From: Candidatus Omnitrophota bacterium
GTDB lineage: Bacteria > Omnitrophota > Gorgyraeia > Duberdicusellales > 4484-171
DNA length: 41,045 nucleotides
Assembly: GCA_024231025.1 (NCBI GenBank)
Contig: JAAEQW010000197.1
Span: forward strand, 1 to 41,045
Direction of reading: 5' to 3'
Position numbers and translations under genes: made by a program. The notes under the pieces are model-generated. The model ran no database searches. It was not told the origin of the DNA and saw only the letters and a list, made by a program, of their open reading frames with translations. Of the stretch, positions 33,268 through 41,045 are shown piece after piece. Numbering within the stretch: the first letter of the stretch is position 1; every line of letters begins with the position of its first letter.

Positions 33268-33295
33268 TTGACAATAAATGTTGCTTTAGTATAAT
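33268..33295 (+). promoter_or_regulatory. groESL promoter
   Basis: Consensus TTGACA (33268-33273), a 16-nt spacer and TATAAT (33290-33295) immediately precede and touch the CIRCE element, so HrcA bound there would block initiation. Confidence 0.88.
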
Positions 33296-33321
33296 TATCA
33301 CTCCCCAAGGGAGATTGCTAA
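33295..33321. promoter_or_regulatory. CIRCE operator (HrcA binding site)
   Basis: TTATCACTC, nine bases, GATTGCTAA matches the CIRCE consensus TTAGCACTC-N9-GAGTGCTAA with one mismatch in each arm. Its position directly after the -10 box of groESL is the classical one, indicating HrcA-controlled heat-shock expression. hrcA is not in the window. Confidence 0.9.
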
Positions 33322-33352
33322 TTATGGGTTGTTACAAATTATAGGAGGTAGC

Positions 33353-33640
33353 ATGAAGATTAATCTGTTAGAAGATCGGGTGCTTATTGAGCAGTCGAAG
33401 GGCTTGGAGAAAACAAAGGGCGGAATTGTCCTTCCTGATAGTGCGCAAGAAAAGCCACAAGAGGGTAAAATTGTTGCTGTTGGCGAAGGTAAGAAAAACG
33501 ATGATGGCAAATTGGTTGCTCTTACGGTAAAGGTAGGAGATAAGGTGCTCTATGGGAAATACTCTGGAACCGCGCTTAAGGTGGACGATGAAGAGTATAT
33601 TATGGTTCGTGAAAGTGATGTTGTCGCAATATTGGGCTAG
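33353..33640 (+). CDS. groS: Co-chaperonin GroES
   Basis: The 95-aa lid protein of the GroEL folding chamber has MKINLLEDRVLIEQ at the N terminus and a GroEL-contacting mobile loop around KTKGGIVLPDSAQEKPQEG. The C-terminal part, VLYGKYSGTALKVDDEEYIMVRESDVVAIL, is typical. The ORF-track start (TTG 33329) is rejected because AGGAGG at 33343-33348 positions the ATG at 33353. Transcription starts at a CIRCE-controlled promoter about 50 nt upstream, and groEL follows after 84 nt that hold a hairpin. Confidence 0.97.
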   Translation: MKINLLEDRVLIEQSKGLEKTKGGIVLPDSAQEKPQEGKIVAVGEGKKNDDGKLVALTVKVGDKVLYGKYSGTALKVDDEEYIMVRESDVVAILG

Positions 33641-33668
33641 ATGGTACTTCGGGACGGAACCCTCAGTG

Positions 33669-33717
33669 CCAATAAAATTTAGGGAATAACCCTAGACAAC
33701 AATAATTTTATTGGAGG
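33669..33717 (+). promoter_or_regulatory. Hairpin overlapping the groEL ribosome binding site (possible RNA thermometer)
   Basis: CCAATAAAATT (33669-33679) and AATTTTATTGG (33704-33714) can form a perfect 11-bp stem that is mostly A-U pairs. The 24-nt loop holds a second hairpin, TAGGG-AATAA-CCCTA (33680-33694). The first two G of the groEL ribosome binding site GGAGG (33713-33717) are the last two stem bases. Opening at high temperature could raise GroEL translation. This is inference; it could also be an mRNA processing or stability element. Confidence 0.45.
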
Positions 33718-33721
33718 TTGA

Positions 33722-35383
<1,662 letters not shown>

Positions 35384-35401
35384 AACGCCGAAAAACTAAA
35401 G

Positions 35402-35440
35402 AAAACCCATGTACACCTACGCGGTGTACATGGGTTTTTT
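35402..35440 (+). terminator. Strong rho-independent terminator of groESL
   Basis: A perfect 16-bp stem (AAAACCCATGTACACC/GGTGTACATGGGTTTT) with a TACGC loop runs into a T tract. The T tract ends only two bases before the -35 box of the next promoter, so the two signals are packed back to back. Confidence 0.95.
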
Positions 35441-35442
35441 TA

Positions 35443-35470
35443 TTGACAATGGCGGTTAAGCCGTTATAAT
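35443..35470 (+). promoter_or_regulatory. Promoter of the glycosyltransferase gene, placed for a leaderless transcript
   Basis: Perfect TTGACA (35443-35448), a 16-nt spacer and perfect TATAAT (35465-35470) are seen. The ATG at 35479 is eight bases beyond the -10 box and no ribosome binding site is present. Confidence 0.85.
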
Positions 35471-35478
35471 TGTGCACT

Positions 35479-36294
35479 ATGAAAATAAGCATGATTGTTT
35501 TAACGAAAAATGAGAGTAGCCGGATAAAAGAATGCCTCGAAAGCATGCATGGTTGGGCCGATGAAATCATAATTGTCGACGACGAAAGCACCGACGATAC
35601 CTGTCAAATTGCCTCTAATTATACTGACAAAATTTTTAAACGTAAAATGAACCTTGAGGGACAGCAAAGAAATTTTGGTGCCTCTAAAGCCAGCAATGAT
35701 TGGGTTATGATGATTGACAGCGATGAGCGCATGACTTCTGAATTGCAGCAAGAGATAGAAGAGCGCCTAGCCGACAGCGACGAAAAGACGGTTGCCTATT
35801 GGGTTCCCCGCAGAAATTATATCGGCAATTACTGGTTGCGCTATGGCGGTTGGTATCCTGCAGCGCACATAAAGGTGTACAAAAAAGGATATCTGACTTG
35901 GAGAGAAGGCGCGCATGAGTTGGTGCATCCTGGTATAGATATTAAGGATGGCTACAAGGGTACGACGCTAACAAAAGATCTTATTCATTACAACTTTAAA
36001 AATATTGAAGATTATATCAGCAAGGTAAATCGCCAAACAACACTAGACGCTCTTAAGTGGCACATTACTGGCAAGAAGATTAGTTTTTTTCGTGCTATAT
36101 GGAAAACTTTCGATCGTTTCGGTCGTCGTCAGATAAGAAAAAAGGGGCACAAGGACGGCTTTTATGGTTTTGTTGCATCTTCATTAAGTGGTCTTTACCA
36201 ATTTTTTACTTACATCAAATTCTGTGAAATAAAAAAATACGGTTCCTACCTTGATATTATTGAAAATAAAAAATCAATAAGCACGGATGCTTAA
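35479..36294 (+). CDS. Family 2 glycosyltransferase (WaaE/KdtX-like)
   Basis: The 271-aa GT-A fold enzyme starts with MKISMIVLTKNESSRIKECL and has the nucleotide-sugar site IIIVDDESTDDT and the metal-binding DSDE motif (MMIDSDERM). The region with YWVPRRNYIGNYW and HELVHP resembles the WaaE/KdtX subgroup that adds a glucose to lipopolysaccharide core, so a role in envelope glycan synthesis is likely; the acceptor is unknown. The track start at TTG 35470 overlaps the -10 box; ATG 35479 is correct and probably leaderless. The stop overlaps the next gene by 8 nt. Confidence 0.9.
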   Translation: MKISMIVLTKNESSRIKECLESMHGWADEIIIVDDESTDDTCQIASNYTDKIFKRKMNLEGQQRNFGASKASNDWVMMIDSDERMTSELQQEIEERLADSDEKTVAYWVPRRNYIGNYWLRYGGWYPAAHIKVYKKGYLTWREGAHELVHPGIDIKDGYKGTTLTKDLIHYNFKNIEDYISKVNRQTTLDALKWHITGKKISFFRAIWKTFDRFGRRQIRKKGHKDGFYGFVASSLSGLYQFFTYIKFCEIKKYGSYLDIIENKKSISTDA

Positions 36295-37042
36295 CTACCA
36301 CAAAACACGACTTTATCAATCTTTTAGTTGTTTTTCCACAGCTTTTAAAAGCATAAAACGCAACTTTCAGGCGAAGAAATTTGAAAGTGAAGTTTCAATT
36401 TTAAACAAGTTCATATCCAAAGGAAGTGTGTGTGTCGACATTGGCGGAGCTTACGGTCGTTATGCGTTTGCGATGTCTAAACTAGTTGGTCAAGCTGGGC
36501 GGATACATAGTTTTGAGCCAGGTAAGTATAGCTTCAATGTTTTATCAACAGTAGTTAAATTTTGTCGATTAAAAAATGTAACCATTACTAAAAAGGCTCT
36601 TTCAAATAGTTCCGGGAGTATAAAACTATTTAGTCCAGTCAAGCAGAGTGGAAGAATTGGTCCGTCGTTAGCGTATATCGCTGATCGAGGGTTATCCGAT
36701 GCCCTAAGTGAAGAGGTAGAAATGACAACACTCGATGAGTATTGTTCAAAAAATAATATCAACCACGTTGATTTTATTAAATGTGATACTGAAGGTGCGG
36801 AATTACTGGCTTTTCATGGTGCCAGAGAAATGATCGCTAAGTGTAAGCCGGTTGTGCTTTCAGAGGTTGATAAGGGCCATTTAAGCCGCCATAACCACAC
36901 TCCTGCGCAAATGTTTCAGTTTTTTTCCGATATGGGGTATGTTGCCTATATATACCGAAACAGCAAGTTTACCTTGGTAAACTCACTAAATGACGACGCT
37001 AACTACTTTTTTGTTCCATCCGCAAGAGAAAATCTCGCATAA
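36287..37042 (+). CDS. FkbM-family SAM-dependent methyltransferase
   Basis: The 251-aa protein has the FkbM methyltransferase core: CVDIGGAYGRYAFAMS (SAM-binding motif I, near residue 50), IHSFEPGKYSFNVL, and the late segments MTTLDEYC and VDFIKCDTEGAELLAFHGA. FkbM enzymes O-methylate sugars or polyketides. Since it overlaps the upstream glycosyltransferase gene by 8 nt, it probably methylates a glycan made by that enzyme. The last codons and stop are duplicated 127 bp downstream as part of a 55-bp direct repeat. Confidence 0.9.
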   Translation: MLNYHKTRLYQSFSCFSTAFKSIKRNFQAKKFESEVSILNKFISKGSVCVDIGGAYGRYAFAMSKLVGQAGRIHSFEPGKYSFNVLSTVVKFCRLKNVTITKKALSNSSGSIKLFSPVKQSGRIGPSLAYIADRGLSDALSEEVEMTTLDEYCSKNNINHVDFIKCDTEGAELLAFHGAREMIAKCKPVVLSEVDKGHLSRHNHTPAQMFQFFSDMGYVAYIYRNSKFTLVNSLNDDANYFFVPSARENLA

Positions 37043-37215
37043 AACAAGGGTAAAAGTTTCTCATTGCGACTTTTACTCTATATTTTCTGCTGTGGTAAAT
37101 CACCTGGTCTGGCTTCGCTCCAGACCTACGTTACGCGCTGATATAAACATCGCTATTTCCCTCGCATAAAACAAGAGCAAAAGTTTCTCATTGCGACTTT
37201 TACTCTATATTTTCT
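37034..37215 (+). repeat. 55-bp direct repeat pair including the fkbM stop codon
   Basis: CTCGCATAAAACAAG...TATTTTCT occurs at 37034-37088 and again at 37161-37215 with only a few differences. The first copy contains the last two codons and the stop of the FkbM gene. Each copy has a short AAAAGT/ACTTTT inverted repeat. Between them lies the hairpin GGTCTGG-CTTCGCT-CCAGACC (37106-37126). Confidence 0.9.
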
Positions 37216-37271
37216 AAAAATCCGTACCAGGTATCAATTAATTGAGGTAACCAATAGCTAATGCGGTGAGC

Positions 37272-37456
37272 TGGTGCCTCCGGTAAAATAGCTATTTGTT
37301 GCTTCGCGCATGAGTCCTTTGAATGTAATCGGCGAAAAGTCGATAAGCGAAATGCCCACAACAAAGAACTCCACGGCTTCGCGCGTGGAGGCGAACCGGA
37401 CATCAAGCCTTCGCAAAAATAGATTTCACCTGCGGCTAATCTTGCCTATCGTTTTT
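37272..37456 (+). repeat. 185-bp dispersed direct repeat, copy B
   Basis: This is the same length, orientation and nearly the same sequence as 15732-15916. The few differences are substitutions only, with no insertion or deletion, and the similarity stops sharply at both ends. Confidence 0.95.
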
Positions 37457-37480
37457 GGGAGTTTGGTAACGAGGTATTAA

Positions 37481-37608
37481 CGCAAAACTAAAAGCGCAAA
37501 ATGCAAAGCCATAGCGTAAAATTTAAAAGTAAATAAACTCTTTATTTCGGAAAGAAATTTTGAATTTTGAATTATGGTTTTTCGCTCTCAGCTTTTTGTT
37601 TTTAGCTA
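37481..37608. repeat. A/T-rich palindromic repeat, type 2, copy B
   Basis: The left arm has CGCAAAA, CTAAAAG, CGCAAAA, TGCAAAG units. The right arm has TTTTTCG, CTCTCAG, CTTTTTG, TTTTTAG (37578-37605). The core TTTATTTCGGAAAGAAATTT matches the copy at 26716-26840. Together with the two repeats above and a short CTTATGA duplication near 37620, it fills most of the 730-base gap 37043-37772. Confidence 0.85.
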
Positions 37609-37700
37609 ATTCCTTAATCCTTATGACTTATGACTGTACAAGGATTATAAACGTGTTATTGAAGGACTTGACCCCGTAAATATGCTCCAAGCCAGCGAAC

Positions 37701-37729
37701 TTGAAAATATTAGCCTTATGTGATATGAT
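37701..37729 (+). promoter_or_regulatory. Promoter of the PAS-PAS-HD-GYP gene
   Basis: TTGAAA (37701-37706), a 17-nt spacer and TATGAT (37724-37729) leave a leader of about 37 nt before ATG 37773. The ribosome binding site is weak (CCAGG). Confidence 0.55.
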
Positions 37730-37772
37730 AAAAGGGTGTTGTGATCGAAATTATTCAATCCAGGCATAACTT

Positions 37773-39125
37773 ATGGTGAAAAATACATTCTACCTAAACA
37801 AAACTACCGCTGATCAATTAGGCACCGGGCTTTTTAAATATTCTTTAGTGCCCAAAGAGAGGTTTATTATTTGCAATACCACTCTTTGTGAAATGCTGAA
37901 TTATCCTAACAAGACTGAATTAAAGAAAAAACGTTTAGGAGATTTTTTTGCGAATCTCAACGATCGAGATAATTTCTTTGGAAGTTTACGTAAGGATGGG
38001 CAGGTCAAGTTTTTTGAAACAATTTTTAAGGATAACGAAAATAAAACAATTTGGGTTATGATTAGCGCTTGCAAGGTGACAACACCCGGCAATGGTGAGT
38101 ATGTTGAAGGTATTATTGAAAATGTTGATTCACGCAAGGAGATGGAACGTAACCTTTCACTTGAGCAAGATCTTTTGCAGGGAGCTCTCGACAGCATTCC
38201 CGATGCCATATATTTTAAAGATTTAGAAAATCGCATCATCAAAGTAAATAAATTTTACGCTAAAGGCGTTGGTCTTAAGCCTACGGAGATCGTAGGTAAA
38301 ACCGATTATGATTTTTTTCCTGAAGACCAGGCTCGGCAAATGGCAACCGATGATCAAGGCGTTATTGAAACCGGGGTTCCAATTGTTGGTAAAATAGAGC
38401 GCACATTGCTTCCTGATGGAACTTGGAACCAGGTAATAACCACAAAGATACCAATATACGATCGGCTTGGCGAAACTGCTGGAACAATGGGGGTTACCAG
38501 AGACATGACCGCCTATGCCAACATGGAACGTGAGCGTCTTACCATGTTGGTTAACACTTTAAAAGTGTTGGGTAAGGCATTGGAGATGCGCGATCCGTAC
38601 ACATTTAGTCATACTCGGTGTGTTGCAACTATTGCTGAAAAAATTTCAGGTGTTTTGCAATGGGATGAAAATAGAATGTTGGGAATGCGCTTGGCCGGAG
38701 AGCTTCATGATCTTGGTAAAATCGGCATACCTTTAGATATTCTAAACAAACCCGGTAAGCTTAATAATCTTGAGTATGGATTGATTCGTGAGCATGTTGG
38801 TAATTGCTATAACTTAATAAAGGACATTAAATTTCCTTTTCCTTTAGCTGAAACAATTTATCAACACCATGAACGTCTTGACGGGTCAGGGTATCCCAGA
38901 AAATTACCTGCCAATAAAATTCTTCCTGAGGCACGCATTCTAGCGGTTAGCGATGTGCTAGAGGCGATGACTCATCATCGTCCGTATCGAGAGGCCCTCG
39001 GAGTTAATGCCGCGATGGCAGAACTTAATGAAGGTGTCGGTACTAAATACGATGGCGACATTGTTAAAATTGTTTCGCAACTACTAAAAGCAAACCACAA
39101 CAAACCTTTCTGGTTGGACGATTAA
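37773..39125 (+). CDS. PAS-PAS-HD-GYP domain protein (probable c-di-GMP phosphodiesterase)
   Basis: The 450-aa protein has a first PAS-like domain (about residues 15-120), then a second PAS domain (about 130-250: LDSIPDAIYFKDLENRIIKVN, GKTDYDFFPED, GVTRDMT). The HD-GYP catalytic domain follows with HTRCVATIAEKI, HDLGKIG near residue 311 and HHERLDGSGYP near 365. It lacks a receiver domain and membrane segments, so it probably senses a cytoplasmic signal by PAS and lowers c-di-GMP. It is the second HD-GYP protein in the window. Flanking genes give no clue to its signal. Confidence 0.92.
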   Translation: MVKNTFYLNKTTADQLGTGLFKYSLVPKERFIICNTTLCEMLNYPNKTELKKKRLGDFFANLNDRDNFFGSLRKDGQVKFFETIFKDNENKTIWVMISACKVTTPGNGEYVEGIIENVDSRKEMERNLSLEQDLLQGALDSIPDAIYFKDLENRIIKVNKFYAKGVGLKPTEIVGKTDYDFFPEDQARQMATDDQGVIETGVPIVGKIERTLLPDGTWNQVITTKIPIYDRLGETAGTMGVTRDMTAYANMERERLTMLVNTLKVLGKALEMRDPYTFSHTRCVATIAEKISGVLQWDENRMLGMRLAGELHDLGKIGIPLDILNKPGKLNNLEYGLIREHVGNCYNLIKDIKFPFPLAETIYQHHERLDGSGYPRKLPANKILPEARILAVSDVLEAMTHHRPYREALGVNAAMAELNEGVGTKYDGDIVKIVSQLLKANHNKPFWLDD

Positions 39126-39412
39126 AATCTTCTCGAATCTTCTAATTTTTTTCCACTAAACCAATGCATCATAATGCCCAGCCATAGCCATGAGTAAAAT
39201 CCGGGAATACATTATGTGTAATCCTGCGAATTGGGACATGGATGTGTAATTACTCTAAAAAGATACTGGAATATAAAACGGCAAATGAAAAAAACTCTCG
39301 AAATAAGTTACTTTTTTTAGTGATCTATCATACCGTAATCAAATATTACCGTAGACTAGGATACGCCGTATTCTACTTGTGGAAGCGCTTTCATAAGGAT
39401 GGGCAAATGTAC
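39126..39412. other. Gene-free stretch, nothing convincing
   Basis: Of the 366 bases between the PAS-HD-GYP stop and the right-edge gene, only the final promoter is recognisable. TGTGTAAT occurs twice (about 39212 and 39243). The 67-aa track ORF at 39242-39445 has no ribosome binding site and no recognisable family, and it runs into the promoter of the next gene. Confidence 0.4.
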
Positions 39413-39442
39413 TTGAAAAACACTGACTGCATATGGTATATT
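39413..39442 (+). promoter_or_regulatory. Promoter of the right-edge exported protein gene
   Basis: TTGAAA (39413-39418), an 18-nt spacer and TATATT (39437-39442) precede ATG 39492 with a leader of about 43 nt that contains GGAG at 39481. Confidence 0.5.
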
Positions 39443-39491
39443 TAATCGGGGAGATTAGAATAGTACAAATTCTCTAAACTGGAGAAATAAA

Positions 39492-41045
39492 ATGTTAAAA
39501 AACGCTATGTTTCGAAGGGGAAGTTTATCTTTTGAAGCAGTTTGCTTAGCAATCGTGGTTTGTTTTGTAGTGGGTATAGTATTTGTTGCCAAGGTTAAAA
39601 CTCCCGGTCAAGTTGGTTTAGTCAATAATGCTCACGCTGCAGTATACGGACTTCCTATACCAACAAAGTTGCTTCCGGTTACAGATAATCGCTCATATCC
39701 ATTGTTAAAAGGGATAAAAGTTAATCCCAAAGACCCTTTCCATTTAGAGTTTATCATTGATAGTCAGGATAAGGATGAAATTAGCAAAGAAGAGTTCAAT
39801 CGTTTGGTTGAGTATTTCCTGGCAGCTTTAACTACTCCGCAAGATGAATTATGGGTTAATCTATCACCTCATGAGCAGGATAGGGTTATTCCTCAGGATT
39901 TAAGCTATACAGAACTAGGAAAAGATTTATTAGGTCAGGACTACATCCTAAAGCAATTAACCTCATCTTTAACCTATCCGGAAACCGAACTGGGTAAAAA
40001 ATACTGGAAAAGACTACATGAAGAAGTCTATCAATTAGCCGGAACCACTAATATACCAATTAATACCTTTAACAAGGTATGGATTGTGCCCAAAAGCACT
40101 AGGATCTATGAAAAGGATAATGTTGCTTTAATTACTGAGGCAACCCTTAAGGCAATGCATGAGGAAGATTATTTTGCTTTAGATAAAGGAACAGCAAGCA
40201 AAGATCAGGATAAATCAAGTAAAATCAATAAACTATCTGCGAAGGTCTTAAAAGAGATTGTTCTTCCGGAAATTGAGTATAATATAAATCACGGCGAACA
40301 TTTTGCCAAATTAAGACAGATGTACCACTCCTTAATTTTGGCTGCGTGGTTTAAAAAGACTCTCAAAGATTCAATCTATCAGCACTATATTGACCAGAAC
40401 AAAGTTGAAGGTATCGATTTAGAAGATAGGGGGGCTAAAGATAAGATTTTTAATCTTTACGTTGAAGCCTACAAAAAAGGCGTCTACGACTATATCAAAA
40501 CCGACAAAGAGCCACAAACTAGTAAAAAACTAAGACGCAGGTACTGTTCAGGAGGTATACCAGCAGGAGAATTCGGTAATGTTGATGTCGTAACCCATGA
40601 TAATGAAAATGAAGCTGCCCTTGTCAGTGAAGAAATGAAAAAGAATGGCGCTGAGATGGGCACAGTCGGTCTAACCGGATCAAACGGCGAGAACCTAGAA
40701 GGAGACTCTACCGAAATAAATGTAACCGAAGTTGTCGGTTTCGATAACGTAGTAGAAGCGATGCGTGAGGAACACAAGCGCACAGGCAAAAAAATAAGAG
40801 CAGAATTCAATGGTGTCATTCTCGAGTTTACCGGTGAAGAAAGTAACGAAGATATGCTCAATGGCTTTAGGGAAAAGTGGAGTCAGAAAAATAAGGCGCA
40901 TAGAGATTCACCTGAAGGGCAAGCAGCTAAAAAAGAGAGAGAGGAAGCTGCCAGAGCATCAAACGAGAAAAAACAAGCATGGGAAAGTAAATTTGGAGAA
41001 TATAAAGAAAGTGATCCTGTTCGATGGATTGAAGCTTATTTGCAA
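39492..41045 (+). CDS. Large exported protein, paralog of the 1022-aa protein, truncated by the window edge
   Basis: An ATG after CTGGAGAAATAAA opens 518 codons that run to the last base without a stop, so the gene is incomplete here and is missing from the ORF track. A membrane segment at about 18-35 (CLAIVVCFVVGIVFV) is followed by a module of about 320 residues that aligns throughout with the minus-strand 1022-aa protein. Shared short motifs include LWVNLSP, GQDYILKQL, IPINTFNKVWIVP, FAKLRQM and RRRYCSGGI. After SGGI the two diverge: this one continues acidic and lysine/glutamate-rich (SEEMKKN, KKEREEAARAS) with no second hydrophobic stretch. The family has no name I know. Whether an HExxH domain follows cannot be seen. 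Confidence 0.9.
   Translation, partial: MLKNAMFRRGSLSFEAVCLAIVVCFVVGIVFVAKVKTPGQVGLVNNAHAAVYGLPIPTKLLPVTDNRSYPLLKGIKVNPKDPFHLEFIIDSQDKDEISKEEFNRLVEYFLAALTTPQDELWVNLSPHEQDRVIPQDLSYTELGKDLLGQDYILKQLTSSLTYPETELGKKYWKRLHEEVYQLAGTTNIPINTFNKVWIVPKSTRIYEKDNVALITEATLKAMHEEDYFALDKGTASKDQDKSSKINKLSAKVLKEIVLPEIEYNINHGEHFAKLRQMYHSLILAAWFKKTLKDSIYQHYIDQNKVEGIDLEDRGAKDKIFNLYVEAYKKGVYDYIKTDKEPQTSKKLRRRYCSGGIPAGEFGNVDVVTHDNENEAALVSEEMKKNGAEMGTVGLTGSNGENLEGDSTEINVTEVVGFDNVVEAMREEHKRTGKKIRAEFNGVILEFTGEESNEDMLNGFREKWSQKNKAHRDSPEGQAAKKEREEAARASNEKKQAWESKFGEYKESDPVRWIEAYLQ

Noticed and set aside
37200-37406. 68-aa minus-strand ORF
   Set aside because: It lies inside the 185-bp and 55-bp repeats, and the matching frame is not open in the other copy of the 185-bp repeat.
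39242-39445. 67-aa ORF before the right-edge gene
   Set aside because: No ribosome binding site, no recognisable motif, and it overlaps the promoter of the following gene; probably chance.

Overview
The window is an AT-rich, gene-dense bacterial chromosome segment with about 32 protein-coding genes, nearly all on the + strand and often overlapping by 1 to 14 nt. No rRNA, tRNA or CRISPR array was found. Housekeeping gene content, a type III pantothenate kinase, a compact Mfd, a lysine-rich DksA/TraR protein and two very large exported proteins of one unnamed family best fit Candidatus Omnitrophota (OP3) or a nearby PVC-like lineage. This placement is inference from gene content and was not tested by phylogeny.

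Layout. Bases 1-54 (-) hold the first 18 codons of an IS481-like transposase, with the element's end at about 92-135 and an orphan terminator at 141-170. A cyclic-nucleotide-binding protein and a membrane-anchored DsbA-like protein follow (413-1626). Next are hisF-hisI, then trpE-rpsP-yajC-secDF and a compact mfd (1846-9368). After a structured 154-bp element come surA-pdxA-rsmA/ksgA (9697-12274), the same order as in E. coli. The only long minus-strand gene (12271-15339) encodes a 1022-aa exported protein with a zinc-peptidase-like HETGH motif. A 1-kb repeat block separates it from proC-mtnP-pfkB-ileS-dksA/traR-lspA-rluD-aroA (16352-25027). A REC-GAF-HD-GYP regulator follows, then valS-nadC-uvrB-coaX (26864-33215), groES-groEL (33353-35383) with a CIRCE operator, a glycosyltransferase and FkbM methyltransferase pair, and a PAS-PAS-HD-GYP protein. 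At the right edge (39492-41045) is the open N-terminal half of a second protein related to the 1022-aa one. It is absent from the supplied ORF track.

The most unusual signals are these. (1) The two large exported proteins share a strongly conserved N-terminal module of about 330 aa and then diverge. (2) Heptanucleotide-phased palindromic repeats occur in many intergenic gaps. Three copies share the same 4-nt phase jump, and related heptamers sit in frame inside valS. (3) Four genes have a near-consensus promoter placed so that transcription should start at or next to the ATG, with no Shine-Dalgarno sequence, which suggests leaderless mRNAs. (4) Mfd lacks most of its UvrB-like module and its C-terminal domain. 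(5) A hairpin reaches into the groEL ribosome binding site in an operon that also has CIRCE.

The genes mainly serve amino-acid and cofactor synthesis (his, trp, pro, aro, pdx, nad, coa), translation and ribosome maturation, protein export and lipoprotein processing, excision repair, protein folding, and c-di-GMP signalling.
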